This document shows, in pieces, positions 39,608-49,178 of a DNA stretch of 64,000 bases. This DNA comes from Motiliproteus sp. GTDB taxonomy: Bacteria; Pseudomonadota; Gammaproteobacteria; Pseudomonadales; Balneatricaceae. Each line of letters starts with the position of its first letter. The first letter of the stretch is position 1. The stretch lies in contig JAPHRD010000004.1 of NCBI GenBank assembly GCA_026196225.1, forward strand, positions 1-64,000, written 5' to 3'. Both the position numbers and the translations under genes were made by a program. Under the pieces are notes generated by a model that saw only the letters and a list, made by a program, of their open reading frames with translations, was not told where the DNA came from and searched no databases.

Positions 39608-41044
39608 ATGTATCGTCGTACCAAGATCCTCACCACCCTGGGCCCGGCAACGGACCGCGACAACAACCTGGAAAAGATTCTCCGTGCCGGTGCTAATACC
39701 GTACGCATGAATTTCTCCCACGGTACCGCGGAAGACCATATTCGACGGGCCGATGAAGTGCGGGAGATCGCCCAGCGCCTGGGTACCCATGTGGCGATTT
39801 TGGGTGATCTGCAAGGCCCAAAGATTCGAATCTCCACTTTTAAAGAGAGCAAAATCGAGCTATCCCAGGGAGCCCAATTCACCCTTGATGGTGAGCTCGC
39901 TCCGGGTGAAGGCGACCAGCAGCGGGTCGGACTCGATTACAAAGACCTCCCCAAAGATCTGACCACTGGCGATATCCTGCTGCTGGATGATGGTCGTGTT
40001 CGCCTAGAGGTGACGGCTATTGAAGGTGCTCAGGTACAAACCAAGGTAACCGTCGCAGGCCCTCTTTCTAACAATAAGGGCATCAACAAATTGGGCGGTG
40101 GTCTTTCAGCAGCAGCGCTAACCGATAAGGATAAAGCCGACATCAAAACCGCCGCTCAGATCGGTGTGGACTATCTGGCTATCTCCTTTCCCCGCAGCGG
40201 TGAAGACATGGTTTACGCCCGCAATCTCGCCCAACAGGCCGGGTTAAATGCGATGCTGGTGGCCAAAGTGGAGCGCGCCGAAACTGTCGCCAGCGATGAA
40301 GCGATCGACGATATTATTGAAGCTTCCGATGCGGTGATGGTGGCCCGCGGTGACCTTGGAGTAGAAATCGGTGATGCGGAGTTGATGGGTGTCCAAAAGC
40401 GTCTGATCCGCCGGGCCAGACAGCTCAATCGCTTAGTGATTACAGCTACCCAGATGATGGAATCGATGATTAGCAACCCCATGCCCACCCGTGCCGAGGT
40501 GATGGACGTGGCTAACGCTGTGTTGGATGGCACCGACGCAGTGATGCTTTCTGGCGAAACGGCCGCCGGAAGATTTCCGGTAGAGACTGTGGAAGCGATG
40601 GTCGATGTCTGTATCGGTGCCGAAAAGCACCCCAGCCTCAATGTTTCCCGTCACCGTATGGGCAAAGAGTTTACCGATATCAACGAAGCGGTAGCGATGG
40701 CCACCATGTATGCTGCCAACCATATGAAGGGGATGAAGGCGATCATCTCGTTGACCGAATCCGGCAGCACCCCCATGCTGCTTTCCCGGATCAGCTCCGG
40801 CCTGCCTATCTTTTCACTATCCCGGCACACCAGCACCCTGAATCGAACCGCCCTCTATCGTGGCGTCTATCCCATTCGGTTTGAATTCAGCCACGACGAT
40901 ATCACCCATGTAGCTGAAGAGGCACTGAAAGCACTGAAAGATAGAGGCGATATCAAATGCGGTGACCTGGTGCTATTAACCCACGGTGACGACTACGCCA
41001 CCACCGGTTCCACAAATAGCTGCAAGGTACTAACCGTCAGCTAA
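39608..41044 (+). CDS. pyk: Pyruvate kinase
   Basis: [89 protein letters not shown]. Confidence 0.97.
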   Translation: MYRRTKILTTLGPATDRDNNLEKILRAGANTVRMNFSHGTAEDHIRRADEVREIAQRLGTHVAILGDLQGPKIRISTFKESKIELSQGAQFTLDGELAPGEGDQQRVGLDYKDLPKDLTTGDILLLDDGRVRLEVTAIEGAQVQTKVTVAGPLSNNKGINKLGGGLSAAALTDKDKADIKTAAQIGVDYLAISFPRSGEDMVYARNLAQQAGLNAMLVAKVERAETVASDEAIDDIIEASDAVMVARGDLGVEIGDAELMGVQKRLIRRARQLNRLVITATQMMESMISNPMPTRAEVMDVANAVLDGTDAVMLSGETAAGRFPVETVEAMVDVCIGAEKHPSLNVSRHRMGKEFTDINEAVAMATMYAANHMKGMKAIISLTESGSTPMLLSRISSGLPIFSLSRHTSTLNRTALYRGVYPIRFEFSHDDITHVAEEALKALKDRGDIKCGDLVLLTHGDDYATTGSTNSCKVLTVS

Positions 41045-41060
41045 TGCTGTTGCCAATCAC

Positions 41061-41090
41061 AGAAAGCCGTCGTTGCCGGCGGCTTTCTAT
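41061..41090 (+). terminator. Rho-independent terminator after pyk
   Basis: AGAAAGCCG...CGGCTTTCT hairpin (short T-tract). Confidence 0.6.
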
Positions 41091-41095
41091 TGGCC

Positions 41096-41208
41096 CTATT
41101 CACTATCGAAAGATCCCACATTATTCTCTTTCCTGACGAACTTCCCCGTTCTATTCATGTCTCTGTTTGGCTGGCTCTGAATAGGGCCAGATGATTTACA
41201 CCTATTCA
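41096..41208. repeat. Four copies of CTATTCA/TGAATAG upstream of the HupE cassette
   Basis: CTATTCA at 41096, 41151 and 41202; TGAATAG at 41178. Copies 1 and 3 extend to a perfect 12-bp inverted repeat TGGCCCTATTCA (41091-41102) / TGAATAGGGCCA (41178-41189). Confidence 0.6.
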
Positions 41209-41291
41209 CCTTAATAACGGTACTTTTGTACGCTTGCTGATCAATAAGTCTTGCCATTAGACTCAAATCAAGATTTTCTAGGGGCTATTGT

Positions 41292-41664
41292 TTTGGATCG
41301 AGTATTACTACAACTGCTGCGGTGTTCGCTCTGCTTTATGGTAGCAGTGGTTCTATCGATGCCTGTTGTGGTCAATGCCGGTCACAATCCGTTAGCTCAA
41401 GATCAGCACAAGCAACAGCGCCATCAGTTTCTATCTGGCACTGCGGATACCGACGCCACTCATTTCCATAAAGACGGCAGTCCGGAGGAGCAAAAACCTT
41501 CTCACCAACACGGCCATAATCCAGCAGACCACCTACACGAGTCCGCCCATCCGTTGTCCCAATACCCACTGCTGTCGGAATCAGAAAATTCAATCCTAGC
41601 GGACTACAACCACCGCTATCTATCCCTGTTACAGCCTCCACCGACCCAGCCTCCACAGCGCTAA
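41292..41664 (+). CDS. Small exported His-rich protein, putative metal-binding
   Basis: TTG start with AGGGG RBS; signal peptide-like LLRCSLCFMVAVVLSMPVVVNAG, then 12 His in about 95 residues (HFHKD, HQHGHNPADHLHESAH). Confidence 0.65.
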
Positions 41665-41735
41665 TGTCCTCCGCTAACCACTGCCGATGACACCGCAGAT
41701 GGTTTTCTAATTAGCTTATTTTTAGTTAGGACATA

Positions 41736-42470
41736 TTGATGAAATATTCTTTTTTCAAAGAAGGCTTACTGCCACCTCTCAGGCCCTTAGGTCTGAACAT
41801 AATGCTGCCGTTATTTATACTCCTGATCGGCCTGCCGGGGCTCACATTTGCCCATGGTGTTACTGCCGGTGACCAGGGATATATTCAAGAGATCAGCGGG
41901 GTTAACCTGTTGCCATTTATCTACCTTGGCGCCAAACATATGGTGACCGGATACGATCACCTGCTGTTCCTGTTTGGCGTGATCTTCTTTCTCTATCGGC
42001 TCAGCCATATCGGCATCTATGTCAGCCTATTCGCCCTCGGGCATTCCACCACGCTACTGCTGGGTGTTTATCTGGATATTCCAGCCAACGCCTATCTGAT
42101 CGACGCTATCATCGGTTTGTCGGTGGTGTACAAAGCACTGGATAACCTGGGCGCATTTCAACGCTGGTTTGGGGTTCAACCCAACACCAAAGCAGCCACC
42201 CTGATCTTTGGCTTTTTCCACGGATTCGGCCTGGCCACCAAAATCCAGGAGTTCGAGATTGCTCCAGATGGATTGCTGGCGAATCTGATCGCTTTCAATG
42301 TCGGAGTGGAGATTGGTCAGCTAATAGCCCTGGCATTGATCCTGATCCTCATGGGGTTCTGGCGGCGCTCACCGGGATTCTTCCGCCACGCCTACCACAG
42401 CAATGTCGCCCTCATGAGCGGCGGCTTTATGTTGATGGGCTACCAATTGGTCGGCTACGCCATCTCCTGA
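41736..42470 (+). CDS. HupE/UreJ_2 family membrane protein
   Basis: GAKHMVTGYDHLLFLFGVIFF; ALGHSTTLLLG; FGFFHGFGLATKI. Confidence 0.92.
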   Translation: MMKYSFFKEGLLPPLRPLGLNIMLPLFILLIGLPGLTFAHGVTAGDQGYIQEISGVNLLPFIYLGAKHMVTGYDHLLFLFGVIFFLYRLSHIGIYVSLFALGHSTTLLLGVYLDIPANAYLIDAIIGLSVVYKALDNLGAFQRWFGVQPNTKAATLIFGFFHGFGLATKIQEFEIAPDGLLANLIAFNVGVEIGQLIALALILILMGFWRRSPGFFRHAYHSNVALMSGGFMLMGYQLVGYAIS

Positions 42471-42533
42471 TATTCAAATTATCCTCTGCCCCAAGACATC
42501 GGACGGCAGAGCAAAGCACTTATGAGGTTTTAA

Positions 42534-43172
42534 ATGTATAACTCAAACATTCCATCCCACAGCGATCTACCATCAACCAAGCAGCTTCTAGTCTCGACCC
42601 TGGCTGCTGGGGTTTTCGCTGCAATGGTACTGGTAACGGCCATTCTACCGGCTGAATACGGCATCGATCCCACCGGTATCGGACAAACCCTCGGCCTAAC
42701 CCAGATGGGGGAGATCAAAGCATCATTAGCGGATGAAGCTCGCCACGCCAAAGAGAAGGAAATTGCGTCAAAACCGCTGCCTTCATCTCAACCTAGCCAG
42801 CAGGTTCAAGCCGCTGAGACGACTTCAAAAACTGATGCTGCTAACGCCACACCATTAAAACAGGACCAACGCCAGATCACCTTGGCTCCGGGCGCTGCGG
42901 CAGAGGTAAAAATGGCGATGCGTAAGGGTGCCAAGGTTCGTTTCACCTGGACCACAGAAGGCGGCCCCGTCAACTTCGACACCCATGGCGATAACCACCT
43001 GACCGAATATCACGGCTACAACAAAGGCAGAAGCGTTAGCAGCGATGGCGGTGAACTGGTTGCCGCATTCGATGGCAATCACGGCTGGTACTGGCGTAAC
43101 CGATCCGACCAGACAGTTACCGTCAACCTAACGACCGAAGGAGAATATAAGGTGATCGCCCGCGTTCTGTAG
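42534..43172 (+). CDS. Transmembrane anchor protein, frequent HupE neighbour
   Basis: N-terminal TM STLAAGVFAAMVLVTAILPAEYGIDPTGIGQTLGLT; C-terminal beta domain with FDTHGDNHLTEYHGY. Confidence 0.75.
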   Translation: MYNSNIPSHSDLPSTKQLLVSTLAAGVFAAMVLVTAILPAEYGIDPTGIGQTLGLTQMGEIKASLADEARHAKEKEIASKPLPSSQPSQQVQAAETTSKTDAANATPLKQDQRQITLAPGAAAEVKMAMRKGAKVRFTWTTEGGPVNFDTHGDNHLTEYHGYNKGRSVSSDGGELVAAFDGNHGWYWRNRSDQTVTVNLTTEGEYKVIARVL

Positions 43173-43195
43173 AAATATACTGAACGCTACAAAAC

Positions 43196-43226
43196 AAAAA
43201 ACCGCGCTCTAGGGCGCGGTTTTTCT
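43196..43226. terminator. Bidirectional terminator between anchor-protein gene and serA
   Basis: AAAAACCGCGC-tctagg-GCGCGGTTTTT. Confidence 0.9.
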
Positions 43227-43246
43227 TTAGCGATAGTGTCGCTAGC

Positions 43247-44479
43247 TTAGAACAGAACCCGGCAGCGAATAGTGCCAGGAATCTTCTGCAACTGTTTCAA
43301 TGCCAGGTCACTGTGCTCGGCATCGATATCCATCACAACATAACCAACCTTGTCAGTCGTTTGCAGGTACTGACCGCTGATGTTGATGTTGTTTTCAGAG
43401 AAGATAGTGTTGATGTTGGTCAGCACGCCAGGCACGTTTTCGTGGATATGCAGCAGACGGTGCTTGCCAGGGTGAGAAGGCAACGCCACTTCTGGGAAGT
43501 TAACGGAAGTGATGGTGGAACCGTTATCACTGTAACGAACCAGCTTTTCAGCAACTTCAACACCGATATTTTCCTGCGCTTCCATGGTGCTACCGCCCAC
43601 GTGCGGAGTCAGAATCACGTTGTCGAACTCACGCAGTGGAGAGATAAACTCTTCGTCGTTAGACTTCGGCTCGGTGGGGAATACGTCGATCGCCGCACCC
43701 AGCAATTTACCTTCCGCCAAGCTTCCGGCCAGGGCTTCGATATCCACCACAGTACCGCGAGATGCGTTGATCAGGATGCTGCCGGCTTTCATCTTCGCCA
43801 GTTGCTCAGGACCAATCATATACTTGGTAGCAGGGGTTTCAGGTACGTGCAGGCTGACAATATCGCTGCAGGCTAGCAGCTCATCCAGTGAGCCCTTCTG
43901 GGAGGCATTACCGATAGGCAGCTTGGTCACTACGTCGTAGAAACACACTTCCATGCCCATGGATTCAGCCATAACACTGAGCTGAGAACCGATGCTGCCG
44001 TAGCCGATGATCCCCAGGCGCTTGCCACGGATCTCATAGGAGTTTTTAGCCGACTTGTTCCAAACACCACGGTGAGCCTTGGCGTTCTTCTCGGCAACGC
44101 CACGCAACAGGATGATCGCTTCAGCCAATACCAGTTCAGCAACACTACGAGTGTTGGAGAATGGAGCGTTAAAGACGGTTACACCGCGCTCGGTAGCAGC
44201 GCTGAGATTAACCTGATTGGTACCGATACAGAAGCAACCAACGGCCATCAGCTTGCTGGCAGCATTCAGGACTTTCTCGTTGATCTGACTACGGGAACGG
44301 ATACCCACAAAATGGGCGTCTTTGATGCGCTCGATCAGCTGATCTTCAGCCAGCGCGGTACTCAGATAATCGATGTTGGTGTAACCCTCTGCATTCAGAG
44401 CGTCAACGGCGGACTGGTGTACCCCCTCCAACAGCAGGAACTTGATCTTGCTCTTTTCCAGGGAAGTGATCTTACTCAT
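43247..44479 (-). CDS. serA: D-3-phosphoglycerate dehydrogenase
   Basis: LGIIGYGSIGSQLSVMAESMGM; LHVPETPATKYMI; C-terminal ACT domain HENVPGVLTNINTIFSENNINI. Confidence 0.97.
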   Translation of the reverse strand: MSKITSLEKSKIKFLLLEGVHQSAVDALNAEGYTNIDYLSTALAEDQLIERIKDAHFVGIRSRSQINEKVLNAASKLMAVGCFCIGTNQVNLSAATERGVTVFNAPFSNTRSVAELVLAEAIILLRGVAEKNAKAHRGVWNKSAKNSYEIRGKRLGIIGYGSIGSQLSVMAESMGMEVCFYDVVTKLPIGNASQKGSLDELLACSDIVSLHVPETPATKYMIGPEQLAKMKAGSILINASRGTVVDIEALAGSLAEGKLLGAAIDVFPTEPKSNDEEFISPLREFDNVILTPHVGGSTMEAQENIGVEVAEKLVRYSDNGSTITSVNFPEVALPSHPGKHRLLHIHENVPGVLTNINTIFSENNINISGQYLQTTDKVGYVVMDIDAEHSDLALKQLQKIPGTIRCRVLF

Positions 44480-44783
44480 GACCTTAAGGCAACCTCAATA
44501 ACTATTAACATGGTGGACAGGCAGTTACTTTTAACCATCCATCCGTCGCCCCAACTATTTGAAATAAAATCTATTTCTGGGGCCCTCATCGGCCTTACAG
44601 CCAATGCTAACAATGATCCGTATTGCTCTAACAACCAAGGTGGTTAACTGAGCCGGGTAACGCCGTTTCTAAAACGGGCGCCAATAATAGCATAGACTGT
44701 TTGTTTAACAGCCAGAAATGCCAGTTTCGAGGTTGAAATTATGCCAAGGGTAAATGAATGCAACTCATACAAAAAAACTCAAA

Positions 44784-45665
44784 TCATCTTTTTATTAATG
44801 ATTGATCCAGCAAGAACTGCATAAACTGGCGATCAGCATGGGACAGGTAGCCACCTTTTTTCCAGGCGATACTGAGATCCAGCCACACCGGCTGCTGAAA
44901 GGGCACCGCCTTAAGCTCTGGATCATCGTCCACCACCATCCTCAAAAAGGTGGTAATGCCGAAGCCTTTTTTGACAATGGAACAGATCAGCGGAATCAAG
45001 TTGGTTTCGAAAGCCACCTGAGGCTGATGACCCGCGCGCTCACTGAGCCGATTGATAAACTCCCGATGGAAGTAACCTTCCTTAAACAGCACCAACTGCT
45101 GGGAGAAAAATTGCTCAAAACTGACTGCGTCCTCTTCGCTGAATGGATGATCTGCAGGCACACACACCACCATCTCTTCTCGAAGAAAGATTTCGGACTC
45201 CAGGGTATCGGGGATCTGATCACGAACCACAATGCCCATATCCAGCTCGCCCTGATCGATAAGCTGCTGGATATCTCGGGCTCCCGCTTCGATCACCGAT
45301 AGTTGCAGCTGCGGATACTGCAACTTGAAAGCCATCAGAATCTCCGGGAAGTAGTAACTGCCCAACATGCTGGGGATGCCGATGCGCACCTCACCTTTGC
45401 GCAAGCCCCGTAGCTCGCTCATCTCCAGCTCGGCCTGGCGGACCTGTGAAAGTATGCGCTCACTATGCTGGAGCAGCACCTGACCTTCAGAGGTTAGGCT
45501 GATCTGTTTGTCCTGACGATGAAACAGTAGCAACTCCAACTCAGCTTCCAGCTTTTGGATTGCGATGCTCACCGCCGGTTGCGCCATATGCAAGGCTTCA
45601 GCTGCGCGGGTAAAACTACCCTCGCTAGCCACCTGCTGAAAGATCTGTAGTTTGCGGATATCCAT
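44784..45665 (-). CDS. LysR-family transcriptional regulator
   Basis: MDIRKLQIFQQVASEGSFTRAAEALHMAQPAVSIAIQKLEAELE. Confidence 0.95.
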   Translation of the reverse strand: MDIRKLQIFQQVASEGSFTRAAEALHMAQPAVSIAIQKLEAELELLLFHRQDKQISLTSEGQVLLQHSERILSQVRQAELEMSELRGLRKGEVRIGIPSMLGSYYFPEILMAFKLQYPQLQLSVIEAGARDIQQLIDQGELDMGIVVRDQIPDTLESEIFLREEMVVCVPADHPFSEEDAVSFEQFFSQQLVLFKEGYFHREFINRLSERAGHQPQVAFETNLIPLICSIVKKGFGITTFLRMVVDDDPELKAVPFQQPVWLDLSIAWKKGGYLSHADRQFMQFLLDQSLIKR

Positions 45666-45675
45666 CAATCATATC

Positions 45676-45717
45676 TTTTATATATGCAATTAATTTATTT
45701 TATATATTTTTTATATC
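45676..45717. promoter_or_regulatory. Candidate LysR operator: phased TTTTATAT repeats in the divergent intergenic region
   Basis: TTTTATAT at 45676, 45698 and 45709 (spacings 22 and 11 bp); TATAAT at 45731 reads toward the MFS gene. Confidence 0.45.
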
Positions 45718-45780
45718 TTATCCACTTGGCTATAATGCGTCCACTCCGCTATCCGGAGTCAAAGCAGCAGGAACAGCACC

Positions 45781-46980
45781 ATGATCGAACCCAATAGCCG
45801 AGATTTCTGGCGCGCTACCCTCGCGCTCTGTCTGGGCTCCTTTTTGGTGTTTGCCAATCTCTATATCACCCACCCGCTGATGCCGCTATTCAGCGAGCAG
45901 TTTCAGATCAGCGAACTGCAAGCCTCCTGGTCTTTATCGTTACCTATGCTAACCCTGGGAATCTCGCTGCTGGTTTTTGGACCACTCTCTGACGCCGTTG
46001 GCCGGCGCAAGATCATGATCCTCACCCTTGCGGGTGCAATTATCGCCGGCGGCCTGGTGGGTCAGGCACAGAACTACGAACAGCTACTAATATTGAGAGC
46101 CGTCCAGGGTTTTATGCTGGGAGGACTGCCCGCTATCGCTATCGCCTATATGGGGGATGAATTTAACCGCAAAGCGCTGTTGTTAGCGGTAGGTTTCTAT
46201 ATCAGCGGCAACAGCCTTGGCGGTGTCAGTGGTCGGATACTTGGCGGCCTGATCACCGATCTCAGCAACTGGCAATTCGCTTTTGAGTCGATCGCTATGG
46301 GCAGCTTGATCGGGCTGGCCTTGTTTATCTGGTTGCTACCTAACTCTCAGCACTTTCAGCCAAAGCCACTAGGATTCCGGCAAATGGTTCAGGACCTGGT
46401 CGATCATCTGCATAATCCCTGGCTGCTGGGTGCTTATCTGATCGGTGGATTGAACTTCTTTATCTTCTCCAACCAATTTAGCTTTATCACCTACCTGCTC
46501 AGTGCAGAGCCCTACTTTTTGTCGCCATCACTACTGGGGATGCTGTTTTTAACCTACCTCTCCGGCACCTTTGGTTCGGCAATCTCAGGTCGAATCGCAC
46601 AACGAATTCCCCAAGCACTCTGTATGTTGCTGGGAATCATCATTTTGATAGCGGGAACACTAGTAACGCTGATCGACAATATCAATGCCATCTTGATGGG
46701 CTTGCTGATCAACAGTTTCGGATTTTTCTTATGCCACTCTATGGCCAGTTCCTGGGTGAACCGCCATGCATTAAAGGCACGGGCCAGCGCCTCGTCGCTG
46801 TATCTGGTGTTCTACTATGTGGGAGCTGCCAGCGGCGGATTCTATCTGGCCCCGTTCTGGGAATATCGAGGATGGCCAGGGGTAGTATTGGGATCAGTGC
46901 TGATTCTAACAGTAACCGCTACTGTGGCCGGCTGGCTATACCAGCGGGAACGGCTGGACCTGCAGTGCAGGCAAGCTTAA
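45781..46980 (+). CDS. MFS transporter
   Basis: 12-TM MFS pattern, LVFGPLSDAVGRRKIMI motif A; divergent from LysR gene. Confidence 0.93.
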   Translation: MIEPNSRDFWRATLALCLGSFLVFANLYITHPLMPLFSEQFQISELQASWSLSLPMLTLGISLLVFGPLSDAVGRRKIMILTLAGAIIAGGLVGQAQNYEQLLILRAVQGFMLGGLPAIAIAYMGDEFNRKALLLAVGFYISGNSLGGVSGRILGGLITDLSNWQFAFESIAMGSLIGLALFIWLLPNSQHFQPKPLGFRQMVQDLVDHLHNPWLLGAYLIGGLNFFIFSNQFSFITYLLSAEPYFLSPSLLGMLFLTYLSGTFGSAISGRIAQRIPQALCMLLGIIILIAGTLVTLIDNINAILMGLLINSFGFFLCHSMASSWVNRHALKARASASSLYLVFYYVGAASGGFYLAPFWEYRGWPGVVLGSVLILTVTATVAGWLYQRERLDLQCRQA

Positions 46981-46996
46981 AGGGAATGAGGCTGGA

Positions 46997-47377
46997 TTAT
47001 CCTTTAACCCAGCCCCAAGCGTCTTCTACATCGTGAAGACTGAAGTGGCGGGCCTCACCGTGGGTGAATGCCTTAACCAATCGCGCCACCCACTGCTCCC
47101 ATTTGGAGTCACCTACAATGGCGATCTTTTCTACATTACTGTTGATCTCCATCCCGAAGATCAGATCATCCCAGGCGGCTTGGATATCCCAACCTCGAAA
47201 TCCATCCAACTGAAATAACAGACGAATCTGGCCTTCACTGTCGATGGCTTGTTTAACTTCAGGTATAAGAAAATTTTTATAGTCGTTGTCGGTCAGACGA
47301 CCGCTAGCGATAAAGCCGAGGATATCGGGAGTGCTCTGTTCAAGTTTCATCAGCATAGAGGGCTCTCCAGTCTGCAA
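46997..47377 (-). CDS. STAS/SpoIIAA-like protein
   Basis: IRLLFQLDGFRGWDIQAAWDDLIFGMEINSNVEKIAIVGDSKWEQWV, SpoIIAA-like pattern. Confidence 0.85.
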   Translation of the reverse strand: MQTGEPSMLMKLEQSTPDILGFIASGRLTDNDYKNFLIPEVKQAIDSEGQIRLLFQLDGFRGWDIQAAWDDLIFGMEINSNVEKIAIVGDSKWEQWVARLVKAFTHGEARHFSLHDVEDAWGWVKG

Positions 47378-47466
47378 AATCTATTGTTATTGTTCTAACT
47401 CGATTAGGCTATCTGATATTAATAGCAGCAAATGTAGCGCTTGTTAACTGGATTCAAGGATTACCT

Positions 47467-48132
47467 ATGCATTATCAACACCATTGGGCCGACGGAGAGC
47501 CTATTACCCTTCCTTCTGGCAAGGCTGTTTGCGTCGGCAGAAACTATGCTGACCACGCCAAGGAGCTGAACAACCCGGTGCCCAGCCAACCTTTGTTGTT
47601 TATCAAACCCTTTAGCGCCATGGTTCCCCTATCACAAACGGTTGCTGCCAGATTTAATCAACAGGCCTGCCACTTTGAAACCGAACTAACAGTTCTGATC
47701 GGTGAGTCTCTGATCAACGCCAGCCCTGAACAGGCTAAACAAGCCGTTGCGGGAATTGGTCTGGGGTTGGATCTGACCCTGCGAGAAGTTCAGAATCAGT
47801 TAAAACAGAAGGGGCATCCCTGGGAACTGGCCAAAGCCTTTGATGGCAGTTGCCCCCTATCATCATTCGTTAAACCCGAGAGCGTTACCAATATCGAAGA
47901 CAGTGAATATCGCTTGTGGGTCAATGGCGAACTTCGCCAACACGGTAAAACCAAGCAGATGATCACCCCCATCTACCAGCTGCTATCCTATTGCAGTCAG
48001 CACTTTAGCCTGCTGCCTGGGGATGTGGTACTGACTGGCACTCCAGCCGGAGTAGGGGTATTGAAAGCAGGGGACCAGCTACGAATGCAACTGGCCGATG
48101 TCTTGGAATTGGAAACCGAGGTAAGCGGTTAG
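47467..48132 (+). CDS. Fumarylacetoacetate hydrolase family protein
   Basis: AVCVGRNYADHAKELNNPVPSQPLLFIKP; GDVVLTGTPAGVG. Confidence 0.92.
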   Translation: MHYQHHWADGEPITLPSGKAVCVGRNYADHAKELNNPVPSQPLLFIKPFSAMVPLSQTVAARFNQQACHFETELTVLIGESLINASPEQAKQAVAGIGLGLDLTLREVQNQLKQKGHPWELAKAFDGSCPLSSFVKPESVTNIEDSEYRLWVNGELRQHGKTKQMITPIYQLLSYCSQHFSLLPGDVVLTGTPAGVGVLKAGDQLRMQLADVLELETEVSG

Positions 48133-48728
48133 GATTCGAGCTTTTGGACGCGCGCCTGCAAACGGTCTACCTGCAGGCGTAAATCATCTACCCGCTGGTT
48201 GAACTGTTCCAGCTCTACCTTGCCAGGCAGCACACGCACCTCTTCATGTAGATAGTCTGAGAGATCGTCCAGCAGATTATCACTGCTCTTTTGCAGGTAT
48301 CCCCGTCCGGCACGGAAAATCTCAGCAAACTGATGTGCCGCCAGATCACCAATCTGATCGGCCAGCAAGCCTTCCCAATCGATATCCAACTTCTGCAGAC
48401 AGTTCTTCAGATCGATGGCGACCTGGCTGTCTCCACTGAGCTCAATCCCGGAACCGAAGGTTTTCTGCTCGTCCAACAGCACTTCCAGAAAATCAGCAGC
48501 ACCACCTTCAACGGTACAGTCGATCTGATCCTCCCAAGCGCTGCTGAATTCAATGCCATCGCTCACCGGAAACACAAACAGTTCCAGGGCAGGTGCCTTA
48601 ATCTTTACCTGGAGTACCTTGGCATCCAATCGGGCCAAACGGCGCAGGGTAGCCGGATCCTGTTTAAGAGCAACCTTGATGGCAACTTCGATGGGGGTAA
48701 ACAGGCTATTACCGGGACCCACAGCCAC
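48129..48728 (-). CDS. ubiJ: SCP2-domain ubiquinone biosynthesis accessory factor UbiJ
   Basis: SCP2-like domain with C-terminal coiled coil (FNQRVDDLRLQVDRLQARVQKLE). Confidence 0.8.
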   Translation of the reverse strand: MAVGPGNSLFTPIEVAIKVALKQDPATLRRLARLDAKVLQVKIKAPALELFVFPVSDGIEFSSAWEDQIDCTVEGGAADFLEVLLDEQKTFGSGIELSGDSQVAIDLKNCLQKLDIDWEGLLADQIGDLAAHQFAEIFRAGRGYLQKSSDNLLDDLSDYLHEEVRVLPGKVELEQFNQRVDDLRLQVDRLQARVQKLES

Positions 48729-49131
48729 CTCCTCCCCCGCAACCGCTTTTTACTGGCTGTAATGGTGCGGTGGTGCAGACGTCGCGACTGCCCCCTTGCG
48801 CTTCCAGCTGAGCCAAGTAACGCTGCCAATAGTCTTCACGATTTTCACAGAGATCCCGCAGGTAATCCCAGTCAAACAGACCGGAATCATGGCCGTCATC
48901 AAAAACCAGCTTGAGAGCATAGTTACCGCTAGGTTCAATGCCTGACAGCAAAACATCACGCTTGCCGGTTTGCAGTACCTCGTTGCCGACACCATGACCG
49001 CGAACCTCCGCCGATGGCGAATGAACCCGCAACAATTCAAATTCCAACCGGTAACTGCCATCTTCGTAGATCAGTTCCAGCTCACGGGAACGCATATGCA
49101 TCTCGATCCGAGTGGGACGCTGCTTACTCAT
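48709..49131 (-). CDS. DUF971 / gamma-butyrobetaine hydroxylase-like N-terminal domain protein
   Basis: LELIYEDGSYRLEFELLRVHSPSAEVRGHG..GNYALKLVFDDGHDSGLFDWDYLRDL; next to hslU. Confidence 0.9.
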   Translation of the reverse strand: MSKQRPTRIEMHMRSRELELIYEDGSYRLEFELLRVHSPSAEVRGHGVGNEVLQTGKRDVLLSGIEPSGNYALKLVFDDGHDSGLFDWDYLRDLCENREDYWQRYLAQLEAQGGSRDVCTTAPLQPVKSGCGGGGGCGSR

Positions 49132-49178
49132 AACTCAATAACCTCTGGCATCGCTAACATCGGTGAACAACTTCCAGC

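Noticed and set aside
44663-44677. Small palindrome CCGTTT-cta-AAACGG upstream of serA
   Set aside because: Only 6-bp arms, about 180 bp from the serA start, and no T-tract; could be chance.
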